From NCBI RefSeq assembly GCF_902686445.1, contig NC_062224.1:53877156-53941155 (forward strand): DNA of 64,000 nucleotides. Reading direction: 5' to 3'. The DNA is from Sciurus carolinensis (Eukaryota; Chordata; Mammalia; Rodentia; Sciuridae). Numbering within the stretch: position 1 is the first letter of the stretch; each line of letters begins with the position of its first letter. Below the pieces are notes generated by a model. It searched no databases, was not told where the DNA came from, and was given only the letters and a program-made list of their open reading frames with translations. This document shows positions 9,741-22,200 of the stretch, in pieces. Made by a program: the position numbers and the translations under genes.

Positions 9741-11762
9741 TGGATGCAGAAGGTTTTAATTTTATTCCATCCCATTTATTAATTCTTTGTTTTATTTACT
9801 GAGCTATCTGGTTTCTATTGAGGAAGCTTTTGCTTGTACCTTACAGGTTGGAGTTTTGACCTTATGTTTTCGTTAGCAGTTGAAAATCTATGAAATAATT
9901 CATAGGTCTTTGAGAAATTTTTAATGACATTTGTGGAATCAGGCATACGAATATACTTTCATTCTTCTACATTTGAATATATATTTTTCCAACATCATTT
10001 GCTAAAGAAACTTTTTTCCTGATATGTTTTTGATGTCTTTAACAAGGAACAGATGACTGCATATCTGTGGGTTTGTCTCTATGACTTTTTTTCTGTCCCC
10101 TTCATCAGTGTGTTTTTATGTAGTGAGATGCAGTTTTTATACCTAGAACTGTACAGTATAATTTAAATTTGGATATTGTGATGCCTCCAGCTTTGATTTT
10201 ATTTTCCCTTAAAATTGCTTTGTCAATTCTTGATTTTTAATTTTTCCACTTGAATTTTAGGACCATTTTTTGTAGTTCTGTGAAAAATGTTCATTGGTGT
10301 TTTGATTGGAATTGCACTGAATCTGTATCATTTTTGGTAATATGGCCATCTGAACTATATTAATTCTGCCATGAATGTGGGAGGTCTTTTCATCTTCTAG
10401 TGTCATTTGCAATTTCTTTTTCCAGTGTTTCATAATTTTCATTGTATCGATCCTTTACCTCCTTGGCTAGATTAATTCATCTGTGTTTTTTGAGGTTATT
10501 GTGAATCAATTTTGTTTTATGTATGTGTGTGATTTCTTTTACAGTGAATTCATTATTGATGGGTATGAAGGCTATTTGTCTTAGCACATAGATTTTGTAT
10601 CCTACAATTAGCTGAGCTTATTTATGAACTCTGGAAATCTTCTGTTGGAGCTTTTGGGTCTTCTAAGTTTAAGATTACATTATCTGTAAACAATGATAAT
10701 TTGGCTTCTTCCTTTTGCATTTGTTTTCCTTTTATTTCCTTTTCTTTTCTGCTTACTCTGGTTAAGATTTCCATTGCTATATCAAAGAGGTGTGGTGAGA
10801 GGGGTCCTTCCTGTTCCAGATTTTAGAAGAAATGCTTTCAGCCTTTCCCCATTCGGTATGATGGTGACTTCAGGATTGTTGTATATAAGCTTTATGATGT
10901 TGAGATAAGTTCTTTCTATTCTAAGTTTCTTCTGTTTTTTTTTTTTTTTTACTATGAATTAATGCTGGATTTTGCCAAAGACTTTTTATTCACCTATTGA
11001 GATGATTATGCAATTTTTGTCCTTAATTCTCTTTATGTGGAGTATTACATGTATTGATTTGCCTGTATTGAGCCATCTTTGCAGCCCTAGAAGGAACCAA
11101 CTTGATCATGTTGTACAATCTTTTTAATGTGTCACTGAATATAATTTGCTAATATTTTTCTTAATGATTTTAGAATCTGTGTTCATCAACATATTGGTCT
11201 TCATTTTGCTTTCCTTGTTGTGTCCTCATCTGATTTCAGTGTTAGGGTAGTATTGACTTCACAAAATAATTTAGAGGTGTTCCACATTTTTCTACTCCTT
11301 AGAATAATTTGAGGGTCATTGGTATTAATTATTTTTTAGAAGTCTAGTATAATTTACTTGAGAATATAGCTAACGTAGGGTTTTTCTTTGTTGGAAGGCT
11401 TCTATGGCTATTTTAATCTTATTGCTTAATATCGATCTATTTAGGTTTTATATATCCTCTGTACAAATTTGGTAAGTCATATGGGTCTAGAAATGTATCC
11501 ATTTAATCTAGATTTTTCTACTTAATTAGAGTATAAGCTTTCAAAATAGTCTCTAATGATCCTGTGGATTTATGAGATGCCTATAGTTTTGTCCTCTTTT
11601 TCATCTCTAATTTTATTTGTTTGGGTCTTCTCTTTCTTTTGGTTTGTTTGGCTAAGACCTTTCAATCTTGTTAATCTTTCCAAAGAAGTAACTTCATTTC
11701 ATTGATCTTTTGCTTTTTAAATTCTCCATTTTATTAATTTTGACTCTGTATCTTTTTAAACA
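9741..11762 (-). mobile_element. Old L1 ORF2 fragment
   Basis: On the minus strand this matches ORF2 from near its C-terminal third back through the reverse-transcriptase region: the order of matches follows young-L1 coordinates from about 2,030 to about 4,040. No long frame survives; 10,257-10,442 retains [14 protein letters not shown], the conserved ORF2 motif. It ends where the tail of the next L1 starts. Confidence 0.8.
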
Positions 11763-13760
11763 TGCCAATATGCTTTATTTTTATTTTTATTTTTCTGTAT
11801 ATTTATTAGTGCATTATAGTTTCAAATAATGGTAGAATATGTTGATATGTGTTTGTACATGAACACAATAAAACAATATATTTTGGTCAATATCATTCCC
11901 TGGTATTTCCCCTTTCCCTCCTCTCCTTTCTCCCCCTGGTCCCTTTCCTCTACTCTACTATTCTCCCTTCAATTTTTGTGAGCTCTCCCACCTTTATTTT
12001 CCATTTTTCTTTCTACCTTCCATAAATGAGAGAAAAAAAAATGATCCTTGACTTTCTCAGTTTGACTTGTTTCACTTAAAACAATGTTCTCAAGTTCCAT
12101 CCATATTCATTCAAAAGTCATAAGTTCATTCTTTTTTCATTGCTGAACATGACTCCATTGTTCATGTATGCCACATTTTCTTTATCCATTCATCTAAGGA
12201 TGGACACCTAGGCTGCTTTCTAGTTTGACTATTTTTGATTCACGCTGCTATAATCAGTGGTGGACATATATCACTATGGTTTGATGACTTTCATTCTTCA
12301 TGATCAATACTGAGAAGTGGCATAACTGGGTCATATAGTGGTTCCATTCCTAGTTTTTGAGAAAGCTTCATACTGCTTTCCAGAGTGGTGGTACTAAAAT
12401 ATAATCCTACAAACAGTATAAAAGCATTCCTTTTTTCTCCACATTCTCTCCAGCATTTGTTATTGTTTTTATTCTTGATGGCTTGCAATTTTGACTAGTG
12501 AGATGAAATCTTAGTCTAGTTCTGATTTGCATTTCCCTAATTGCAAGTGATGTTGAACTTCTTTTTCCATATATTTGTTGACCATTTGCCAACACTTTTG
12601 ATAAGTGTCTGTATAGTTCATTTGCCCATTCATTAATGTTTTTGGGGGGTTGATAAGTTTTTGGAATTATTTTTATATTCTGGATATTAATCTGTCAAAG
12701 AGTAGCTAACTATATCTTTTTCCCATTCTGTAAGTTCTCACTTGACATTCTTATTTCATTTGCTGTGCAGAAACTTTTAAATTTGATGCAAACTCATTTA
12801 ATAACTCTTGGTATTATTTCCTCCACTTTAGGGGTCCTATTGAGAAAATCATTGCCTGTGCCCATCTACTGGATTATTGATCCTACATTTTCCTCTAGGA
12901 GTTGCATAATTTCTGTTTGATTCCTAGGTCTTTAATTCCTTTTGTGTTGATTTTTGTGCAGGGTAAGAGAAAAGTGTGTAGTCTCATTCTTCTACACATG
13001 AATAACCAGTCTCTCTAGTACCATTGTTAAAAAAACAGTCTTTTCTCTGATGTGAGTTTTTGACATATTTGTCAAGGATCATATGACTGTATCTCTGTGG
13101 GGTTTTTTTGCTTGTTTGTTTCGTTTTGTCTTTTTTGTATCTTCCATTCTGTACAATTGGTCTATGTGTCAGTTTTAGTATAAAAATTAGTTTAAGTACC
13201 ACACAGATTTTTTTTTTTTTACAATAGCTTTGTAGTATAAGTTACAGTTAGGAATTGGGTTGTTGTCAGAATTTATTTTTTAACTTAGAATTGCTTTGGC
13301 TATTCTGGGTCTTTTTATTCTCCTAAATGAATTTTAGGATTTTTTTTTTTTTTTGTATTTCTGGGAATAATGTCATTTTTTTGGATATTAAATTGAATCT
13401 ATATAATGCTTTTGGTAGTATGGCTATCCTAGCAACATTAATTCTGCCTATCCATGAACACAAGAGGCCTTTACATCTTTTGTCTTCTTCAATTTCTTTT
13501 CAGTATTCTATAGTTTTCATTGTAGAGGTCTTACACCTTCTTGGTTAAATTTATTCCTAGCTTTTTTTGTTTGTTTGTTTGTTTTTTAATAATGTGAATG
13601 GGTTTTTTTTTTCTTGATTTCTTTGTATACATTATTGGTGTATAGAAAATTTATTGATTTTTTGTGTGTTGATTTTGTAACCTGCTAGTTTCCTGATTTG
13701 TTTATTGGCTCCAGCTACTTTCTGGTGGAGCTTTTTGAATATTCTAAGTATAGGATTATA

Positions 13761-14213
13761 GTCCAGAGTTACCAGCACCCTGGTAGAGCAGATTCCTGCT
13801 TGGAGGTGTGAACCAGCTAGGAAAATAAAAGTCTGAAAATAATCAGTAAGGAATAAAAGACAAAGTCAGAAATTAGATTTAAAAGGGGGGACACCTGGTG
13901 GGTCTTGTATCCCTGATAGGGAACGAGTGGAAAGAGCACCAATGTTTATTTAAGGGGAAACACGGAAACACATCAAATGTTTCAGTGTGGCAGGCTTCTT
14001 GAGGAAAACTGAATAAGAGTGGGAAAAACTAGTTGTTTGGTATGTGACAGGTTATGTCCATCTCCAGGTGACTGCGTTTGAACCTAGAGCTGTGAGGTAA
14101 GGTGGGGTACCGGTGTGCTCTGGGCTTTCTCAAACCAGAGAATTTTACCCAGCAGCTTCCCTAACTTATGATGGCTCAAACAAAATCCATAGTTCACACA
14201 CAGCTTTCAACAA
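13761..14213 (-). mobile_element. 453-bp LTR-like insertion in L1
   Basis: The L1 reverse-transcriptase sequence stops at GATTATA (13,754-13,760) and resumes after a second GATTATA (14,214-14,220). The 453 bp between are unrelated to L1. On the minus strand there is an AATAAA-type signal (TTAAATAAAC, about 13,945-13,955) and the length is typical of a solo LTR, but I do not see clear TG...CA ends. I do not recognise the family. Confidence 0.5.
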
Positions 14214-16924
14214 GATTATATCATCTGCACACAGTAATAATTTGACTCCTTTATTTTCTATTTTTATCACATTTATTTCATTTTCTTGCTCAATTGCTCT
14301 GGCTAGAATTTCTAGCACTATTTTAAATAGGAGTAGTGAGAATGAACATCCCTGTCTTTTTTCAGATTTTCAAGGAAATACTTTCAGGTTTTCCTCATTT
14401 ACTGTGAGGTAGGCTTTGGGTTTTTCATATATAGCCTTTTATGATGTTGAAGTAGATTCCTTCTGTTCATAGTTTCTTCAAAAAATTTTTTTATAATGAA
14501 AGGATGCTGGATATTGTCAAAGACTTTCTCTGTATCTATTGAGATTACTAAGTGATTTTTGTCCTTAATTCTATTTATGTGATAAATTACATATATCGAT
14601 TTGTACATGTTAAACCATACTTGCATCCCTTGAATAAAACCAACTTGGTCATGATGTACAATCTCTTGATGTGTTGTTCAATACAATTTACTATTTTTTT
14701 TTAAAGTTTTTGTATTTAGATACAGGGTTATTGTTCTCTGGTTTTCTTTCCTTGATGTGTCCTTTTTGGTTTTGGTATGAGTGTGATACTGGCTTCATAG
14801 AATGAATTTGAAGTGGTCCATTACTTTCTATTTTATAGAATAATTAGAAAAGCAGTCACATTATTTATTCTTCAAAGGTCTGGTAGAAGTCAGCTGAGAC
14901 TCCATCTTGTCCTCAGTTTTTCTTTGTTGAAAGGCTTTTTATTACTGCTTCTATTTCATTGCTTGTTATTGGTTTGTTTGGTTTTCTGTGTCCTTTCCAT
15001 TCAATATCAGCAGGTCTATGTATCTAGAAGTGTATCCATTTTTTTTTTTTTTTTAGATTTTACAATTTATTGGAGTACAAATGTTCCAAATAGTCCCTAA
15101 TGATTCACTGAATTTCTTTAATATATGTGGTGATTTCTCCTTTGTCATCTCTAATTTTATTAATTTGTGTCTCTCTTTTTCCTTTGATTAATTTATCTAA
15201 GGACTTATTAATCTTGATTATCTTTTCAAGAACCATCTGTTTGTTTCATCAATCCTTTGTATTATTTTTTATTCTTAATTTATTTGATTTCAGCACTGGT
15301 ATTAATTCTTTCTTTCCTTCTACTGGTTTTGTATTTGTTTTGTTCTTTATTTTTAATTGCTTTGAGATGCATCGTTAGGTTATTTTGGGGGGATTCTTCT
15401 GATATTCTTATGTAGGCACTCATAGCTATAAACTTTCCTCTTAGAACTGCCTTTATAGTGTCCCAGATGTTCTGATACATTTTATCACTATCCCCATTTG
15501 ATTTTAAGAATTTTTAAAAATTTTCTTTCCTGATTTCTTCTATCACTGATTCATTATTCACAAATATATTGTTAAATCTCTATGTGTTCATGTAATTTCT
15601 GTATTGTTCTTTAGTATTGATTTCTAATTTCGTTTTTCATTATGATCTGATAAGATGCAAGGAAGCATATTAATTTTTTAATATTTGCTAAGAGTTGCTT
15701 TATGGTTTAAAATATGGTCTATTTTGTAGAAGGTTTCAGGAGCCATGAGAAGAACGTATATTCAACTGTTGTTGGATGAAATATTCTATAGATGTCTATA
15801 AAATTCATTTGATTTATAATATTTTCATGTACAAAGAGTCTTTACTGAGTTTATGTCTGAATGACATATCTAATGGAAGGAGAGTGTGTTGAAATCACCC
15901 AGCATTATTGTACTAGAGATCTACCTGAGGATTTAACAAAAATTGTTTCTCTTTTATGTTATTAGTTGCACCAAGGTTTAGAACATAAATATTTACTATT
16001 ATATATATTTTTTATTGTTCCCTTTACCAGTATGAAGTGTCTTTCATTGTCTCTTCTCATTAATTTGCTTTGAAATCAGTTTTTCAGATATGGGAAGAGT
16101 TATTCCTGCTTGTTTTTGGACTCCATTCACATGGTATATCAATTTCTATCCTTTCACTTCCAACCCGTGGCTGTCTTTAAGTTGCCTATAAGTTGAGTCT
16201 CTTGCAATCAACATATAGTTGGGTCTTATTTTTAATGCATTCTGCCAGCCTGTGTCTTTTAATTGAAGAGTTGAGATCATTTAATTCAATGTTATTATAG
16301 AGAGATGTTTAGTAATTCCTTCCACTTTAATTTATTTTTAATTTGGTACTTTTTCTCATTTGATTAGGGACTCATCAAATGTGATGTGTTAATTTGTAAG
16401 ATCTGGGGTTTATTTCTTATTTATTCTGTGTGAAATATTTGTTTAAGTATGTTCTGTAGAGCTGATCCAGTTTTCATGAATTCTTTTAGTTTCTGCTTGT
16501 CTTGCAAGGTTTCCTTATCAATACTAAAATACAGTTTTGCTGGATGTAGCAATATTGGTTGACTTTTTTTTTTTCCAGACTTGGGACATTATTTCCAACC
16601 CTCCTGCTTTTATAATTTGTGCTGAGAAATCAGAAGTAATAATGATTGGCTTGTCTCTAAATGTGACCTGACATTTTTCTTTCAAGGTCTTTAAAATTCT
16701 ATCCTTTTTCTTATATTAGGCATTTTAATTATAATATATTGTGGAGAGGGTCTTTTTTTAATCTTCTCTATTTGAGTTTCTGAATGTGTTCCATATCTGG
16801 ATGTCCATCTTATTCTCAAGGTTTAGAAATTTTTATGTCATTATTTCTCTGAAGAGATTGTCTTTTTAATTAGTCTTCATCTCACAACCCTCATCAATTC
16901 CAATGATTTTTAAAATTGTTTTTA

Positions 16925-17082
16925 TTTACCAGCAAATGTCGTAAAGTCATCCACAAGACTGAGATCCTAATTATAATAAGATATACTACATCTTTGTACA
17001 AGTATGTCAAAACAGACTATACTGTCATGTATAACTAAAAAGAACAAGAACAAAAAAGCAAAACAAAAGAAAAAGAAAGTTG
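16925..17082 (+). mobile_element. 5'-truncated L1 3' end inserted in L1 ORF1
   Basis: A plus-strand segment with TGTCATGTATAACTAAAAAG and an A-rich tail interrupts the minus-strand L1 ORF1. The same tail motif is found at 38,697-38,720. The limits are approximate. Confidence 0.65.
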
Positions 17083-18780
17083 TTTTTTTAATGTTGTCCA
17101 AGAATACTTGTATATTCTGATCATGATTACTTATTTTATTTTCTTTAATACTGTCTGAATGTTCAAGTCTGGCCACTTTGTTTTCCAAACTGAGATTCCC
17201 TCTTTTAGTATGGTATACTCTATTAGAGAGACTTTCAACGATCTTTTTATTTCATTTCTTGTGTCTTTCATTTTCAATGTTTATGTTTGGTACTTTTTCA
17301 ATATCTCTATCTCCTTATTAAATTTCTCATTCATATCTGGAACTGACTTTCTTAATTCATTCATTTGTCTTTGTGTGTTCTCTTGGAATTAATTAATTAT
17401 TTCATAACAATTTCTTTGAATTATTTATCTGATATTTCATTCATTTCAATATCTTTGGAATCAGTTCTGGATGAGTTATGAACTTTGGAGACATTGCATC
17501 ACTGTTTTTTTCATATTTCTTGTATTCCTGTGTTGGGTTTTATTGCATCTGTTGGGATGGATTTCCCTTCCACTTTTATGTTTAGACATTTTTAAGGTAC
17601 AATCTTCTCTTACAAAGTATCCTACAGTGATCTAGGTTGAGACCCTTTCATAGATGTTAAATTCACAACCTTTTTCCTAAGTCTCTCTGCTTTTATCTAA
17701 AGGAATCAATGTCCATGAGTGGTACCAGAGGATCCACCCCTATCCATTACTACTTGAGACTTTGGATATTTTGCCTCTTCTGTTCTCTTTATTAAATTAC
17801 AGCTGAAGTTCAAGTGTAGTTAATAAGTGTATGGAACAAGGTGTGCAGTCTTTTGGAATGATTTTTCAGTAGCAGTTTCAATTCTGGGAATTTGTAGTAC
17901 TCCTGTAGTTTCCCAGAACCTCACAGGAAAGAGTGAAACACAAAAGCAACAACCAACCAAACAATATACAACATTAAAATAAATACCTTGTGCCTACTAT
18001 AACATACACAACACTAATTACCAAGAAAATGGCAATGATGGGATCTGCAAGTAGAATAGCAAAAACAATAAACAAGTGAACAGCAGATGTAAACTATGCC
18101 ATCCAAAGCACTAATAAAAACAGTAACATGAATGGTGGGGGGCAACAAACACAATGATAGGACTGTCCCCAAAACAAGGAGTATCCTAATGCCAAAGTCC
18201 AGGGGGTACAAAACCCAGCACAGGCCAGTGAGCAACCATTTCAAAGATGGTTGAAACTTTAAGGTCTAAGAGAAACTTCTCTGTTTTAAGGTCTCCTTTA
18301 GTTCTAGGAAAGTTCATTTTTCAGGAGACATAGACAAAAGAAGAGAGCAATGGTAGGAGCCAGACTTGGTGCTAAGACCCCCTTCAATTAATCAGAGAGC
18401 ACGGGAGTCTATTAGTGTGAGAAGAGTCTTAAAGTATAACCCAGGAGACAGGAAAAAACCCCAACCATCTAGATGCAAATCACAGGTTTATAGAGAGGCC
18501 TGAACCTCCAAGGGTCATGAAAACCACAGCCTTCAGGCATCAAAATCTAAGTCAAATGCTTACTTTCACAGACTAGGTCCTAAAGGACACCAAGCTTCAT
18601 TCTCATTAGTTCAAGAACTGGGCAGGACCAAATATGCATCTTAGCAGAGGTGGGGCAGGCAGAGGCCAAAGGAAGTCTCTGGTTCTATAGGCCTCTAAGT
18701 TACTTTTCACTCTGTCCATGACTCAGAAAGAATTTCTCAGGTGTTCATAGACATTTGAAATCCCAAAGTGGTTGAAGATG

Positions 18781-19394
18781 ACCTTGTAGGAACTTTACTC
18801 CTGGGCATATTGAGGCATTATTCTTTCCTTCTTAGATGGTGACTGAACCCAACTTAGCTGTGTACAGAGTCAACTAATTTGAGTTGAATGTTCAATTTAG
18901 TGCAGAAAATATCCAGGCTATGGATATATTCAGAATATCCTGAAAATATCCAGGTCATTGCTAGAGCATTTGCACTAGCTTATACAAGTTCCCAAGTCCC
19001 ATTCCTAGCACTGCAAAAATAAAATAAAATAAAATAAAATAAGGAAGCATCTACAATAATCAGGAAATCTGTGCCAAAATGTGTCAATTTTTTGTTTGTT
19101 TAATTTCAAATTTATTTCTTTGTTTTGCTTATTTTTTGACTTGTTAATTAGCATACAGACTTTGGTGTGTGTATGTGTGTGCACATGCAGGATTTTGAAT
19201 GGCAAGAGCACCAGATCAAAGAAAAACAGCTTTATGGTTAGAATGAAATGTAGTTCAAATACCCTATGCCCACTAACCCTCCCGAGATTCATTTTTTTCT
19301 GCTAATGTACCATGTCTCCAAGAGGCTTTGTTTAAATAAAAATGCTTTTGATTAACAGAATAAAATTGTCACTATACTTTGAGCAATTTTGTAC
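18781..19394. other. No gene recognised; short (AAAAT)n
   Basis: Unassigned AT-rich DNA. It contains an (AAAAT)n run at about 19,016-19,042 and a brief TG-rich patch near 19,165. The open frames here are short and have no recognisable motifs. Confidence 0.6.
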
Positions 19395-19785
19395 ATGTCA
19401 GGCATTTTTAATTGCAATGTAATATCTGTACATATTTATGGCATATAATATAATTCAATCACACATAATACATAATGATCAAATCAGGACACTTAGCATT
19501 TTAGCACCTCAAATTTTTTTATTCCCACATATTGAGAACCTTCAAACTTTTCTCCTCTACTTATTTGTAGAATATGATTAATTGGTGTAGACTATAGTTA
19601 TCTTATTGTTCACATTTGTACATTAAAACTACTATCCCCTCCAACTATACCCATTATCCACCGTCCTACTATCTCCCCTCCCCACTACCCTATGTGTTCA
19701 AGTTTTTCAGCTTTTTTATCTTCCACAAATGAGTAGAACATGTGGTATTCTATTAAGTGAAATACACCCAGCACACAAAGGCATT
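19395..19785 (-). mobile_element. Ancient L1M-type 3'UTR fragment
   Basis: The order of motifs (an ACATATTTATGG-like segment, AATGATCAAATCAGG, then a pyrimidine-rich CCCCTCC block) matches the 3'UTR layout of old mammalian L1M elements read on the minus strand. It is heavily diverged. Confidence 0.65.
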
Positions 19786-20120
19786 TTATTTAATATTTAC
19801 TATGTCTCAAATTTTTGGGGGGGTACCAGGAATTGAACTTAGGGGCACTGGACCACTGATCTACATCCTCAGCCCTATTTTGTACTTTATTTAGAGGCAG
19901 GGTCTCACTGAGTTGCTTAGCACCATGCTCTTGCCAAGGCTGTCTTTGAACTTGTGATCCTCCTGCCTCAGCCTCCCGAGCTGCTGGAATTACAGGCGTG
20001 CACCACCATGCCCAGCTTATGTCTCCAATTTACAGATGATAAAGTTGAGTCTTAGATGTTATGTTTACATGGATCATAAAGTTAGTAAAGAGTTGAGCTG
20101 GAATGAGGTGAAGTCTTAGT
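19786..20120 (+). repeat. MIR SINE split by a younger SINE
   Basis: The core TTTACAGATGATAAAGTTGAG at about 20,028 and the following TAAAGTTAGTAAAGAGTTGAGCTGG match the ancient tRNA-derived MIR. A composite SINE at 19,815-20,018 interrupts it. Confidence 0.65.
19815..20018 (-). repeat. B1-ID composite SINE with target-site duplication
   Basis: The right part (GCCTCAGCCTCCCGAGCTGC, TTACAGGCGTGCACCACCATG) is a 7SL-derived B1 monomer on the minus strand, and the left part (GGAATTGAACTTAGGGGCAC, CCACTGATCTACATCC) is ID-like. Flanks TATGTCTCAAATTT (left) and TATGTCTCCAATTT (right) form a 14-bp duplication with one mismatch. Confidence 0.88.
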
Positions 20121-20202
20121 CACCTAGAAAAACCCCCTTTCTAGTTGAACAACTGTTAGTCATTTGCATCTTTCTATGGCTTGGTTTGGGACAAGTTAAT
20201 GT

Positions 20203-20299
20203 ATTTTATTTATTTATTTTTATGTGGTGCAGAGGCTCGAACCAGGTGGCTTATGTGTGCTAGGCAAGTGGTCCACCACTGAGCTACAACTCCAGCCCC
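20203..20299 (-). repeat. ID-like SINE
   Basis: Reverse-complement ID signature: CTCGAACCAGG (B box), GTGCTAGGCAAGTGGTCCAC and CTGAGCTACAACTCCAGCCCC (A box and 5' end), with a T-rich tail on the left. Confidence 0.85.
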
Positions 20300-21173
20300 T
20301 AGCTAATGTATTTGAGGACACTAAATACACACATTTTAATGGGAGGCGGAGGAGGACTGTGAAAGAGATGGCAAACCAGGGCTGTGGGCTGGCTGTGAAC
20401 TGTGCTCCTTTAAAGCAAGGGTGTTGGATTTACACCCACCTAGATTAGGATCACAATTGCTCCACTTCAAGTTCTCACCTTGCCTAAATCACACATTTTT
20501 CTCTGATTCTACATAAACCAGAGGGATTTGTTGCAGATGATTTTTGATTTGACAAGGATCTATGATGAAAAAATCAGATACCAGAGGATACAGTTGGCAG
20601 GAAGATTCTGGAATCTAAGCTCACCAGAGCAGGTCATGAAAAGAAGATGGCAACATGATTCCAAGTAGGCAAAACTGGAAGAAAAGTTCTGGGACCCAGC
20701 AACATTAAGGACAGACAAGAAAGCAAAGGCCAAGCAGTTACCAAGGATCGAATATCTGCATAGATCAGTGGATAGAATTAACATACTGGGATGAAAACCT
20801 GAGGACCAGTGGTGGCTATTCACCAACATGACTCTTGATGGCCAGGCTGATGTCCAGCTGATCCATTCTGATGTGTCAGTGCCCAGGAACCACCAGAGCC
20901 CATGCTTAAAGCCTGTTCCCAACTGATCAGGGAATGTTTTTAACATGGACTGATAAGACTGGATTGTGAGCTCTTTCCAATAAAGGAAAACTCCAGAGCC
21001 CCTGTTTGACATGTCTCTTGGTGCAGCACTCTAGTTGTATTTAGTAAGCACCCAGCAATTATGGGCTGCCGGCACAAATACGGCTGGAACGCCCCAGGAG
21101 TTTTAAGCCATTTTCTGAGTGATGCTGCCTTACAAGCCTAACAAAATTCTGTGCTATTAGTAAAAAAAATAAC
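20300..21173. other. Unassigned single-copy-looking sequence
   Basis: No repeat family or gene recognised in about 870 bp. The minus strand is open for 150 codons at 20,560-21,012, but the translation has no motif I recognise and no coding context, so I do not call it a gene. Confidence 0.5.
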
Positions 21174-21267
21174 GGGGCTGGGGAGATAGCTCAGTCGGTA
21201 GAGTGCTTGCCTTGTAAGCACAAGGCCCTGGGTTCGATCCCCAGCACCAAAAAAAAAAAAAAAAAAA
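21174..21267 (+). repeat. Young ID SINE
   Basis: A near-consensus tRNA-Ala-derived SINE. It begins GGGGCTGGGGAGATAGCTCA, has an intact A box (TAGCTCAGTCGGTAGAG) and B box (GGTTCGATCCC), and ends in a run of about 20 A. These boxes are the internal RNA polymerase III promoter of the family. Confidence 0.93.
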
Positions 21268-21599
21268 TAGCAATGGTCATCATAAACTTATTCTTTAAAT
21301 GGTTTTATTCTGATAATTTATTATTGAATAATAATGAGTGGCCAGGTAACAGAAATGACATAATCAGTCTTTATTACAAAACTTGATCAATAATTGAATT
21401 TGATCCTATCACATACTGAAGTCTGAAGTCTTAAATAATACACTTCAACATAGTTAATGTCTAGGTCTTTTTCCTGTCCCTTGTCCCAATTCCCACTTAC
21501 AGCTCCAAGACCCTTCCACAGCGTAGCACTAAAGATGTAGTATTACCCTGCTTCTTGACCAGCTCCCATCGGGAGCTCCACCAGGTAGAGGGGTTCATC

Positions 21600-21735
21600 T
21601 AATTCACCTTTATATCTCTAGTGTCCTCTATGTTGGACACTAGAGGTTGTCCAGCAATCTCTAGTCATGGTAGGTGCTCATGGCAGGTCATCAGAGGTGC
21701 TCGATAAATATTGACTAAATGAAAGAATGAAGATT
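21600..21735 (+). repeat. L2-type LINE 3' end (possibly MIR-related)
   Basis: The segment TAGGTGCTCATGGC...TGCTCGATAAATATTGAC followed by AAATGAAAGAATGA resembles the 3' end of ancient L2. It is diverged and I could not place a 5' limit. Confidence 0.6.
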
Positions 21736-22107
21736 ATCCAAAATTGACAGTCACATTATTGACCTTTACATATGCAATATTTTAGTGCCATGATATAATA
21801 AAGTTTCAATATTACCATCACTAAGAGGGATGGAATTCTTATGGTGAATGGAGCGAGACAGGGTTGTGTAAAATTCCCTAAAGTATTGTGGAAAAAATAA
21901 TTGGTAGTTTTTGAAAATGTACTTAGATTTTAATAACAATTTTATTCTAGAAAGCTTTGATGTATTAGTGATTTTCTTTACCTAATAAAGCAAACTTGGA
22001 AAGATCTGTTCTGAGTACATTAATATTCAAAGTTTAGCTTTCAAGTTGGAAGAAATTCCTATACCAGAAAGATATATTCACAGTGGAATTTTTAAATAAA
22101 AGAAAGT

Positions 22108-22200
22108 GGGCTGGGGATGTGTCTCAGTGGTAGAATATTCACCTTGCATTCATGAGGACCTGTACTCCATATCAAGTCCTTCAAAATGAAAATATTTCAA
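22108..22200 (+). repeat. ID-like SINE
   Basis: GGGCTGGGGATGTGTCTCAG start with GTGGTAGAATATTC (A box region); the B-box region is diverged (CTGTACTCCATATC). The tail is A-rich. Confidence 0.8.

Larger units (their letters stand above)
11763..18780 (-). mobile_element. Old, near full-length L1
   Basis: Reading the minus strand from right to left there is a probable 5'UTR (about 17,600-18,780), ORF1 remnants (about 16,400-17,500), the endonuclease part of ORF2 (about 15,520-16,330), the reverse-transcriptase part (12,600-15,500, interrupted), the ORF2 C-terminus (12,291-12,600) and a 3'UTR with an A-rich tail (11,763-12,000). Stops and frameshifts occur throughout. Two later insertions break it, at 13,761-14,213 and about 16,925-17,082. 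The 5' boundary is uncertain because the 5'UTR is recognised by position only. Confidence 0.7.

Noticed and set aside
20560..21012. 150-codon open frame on the minus strand
   Set aside because: No recognisable domain, no splice or promoter context and no repeat match; the composition fits a chance opening. Conservation in other species would be needed to reconsider.
21174..21267. tRNA-Ala-like gene
   Set aside because: A and B boxes are present, but the GGGGCTGGGG start, CCCAGCACC end and long A tail are those of an ID SINE, not a tRNA able to fold a full acceptor stem.
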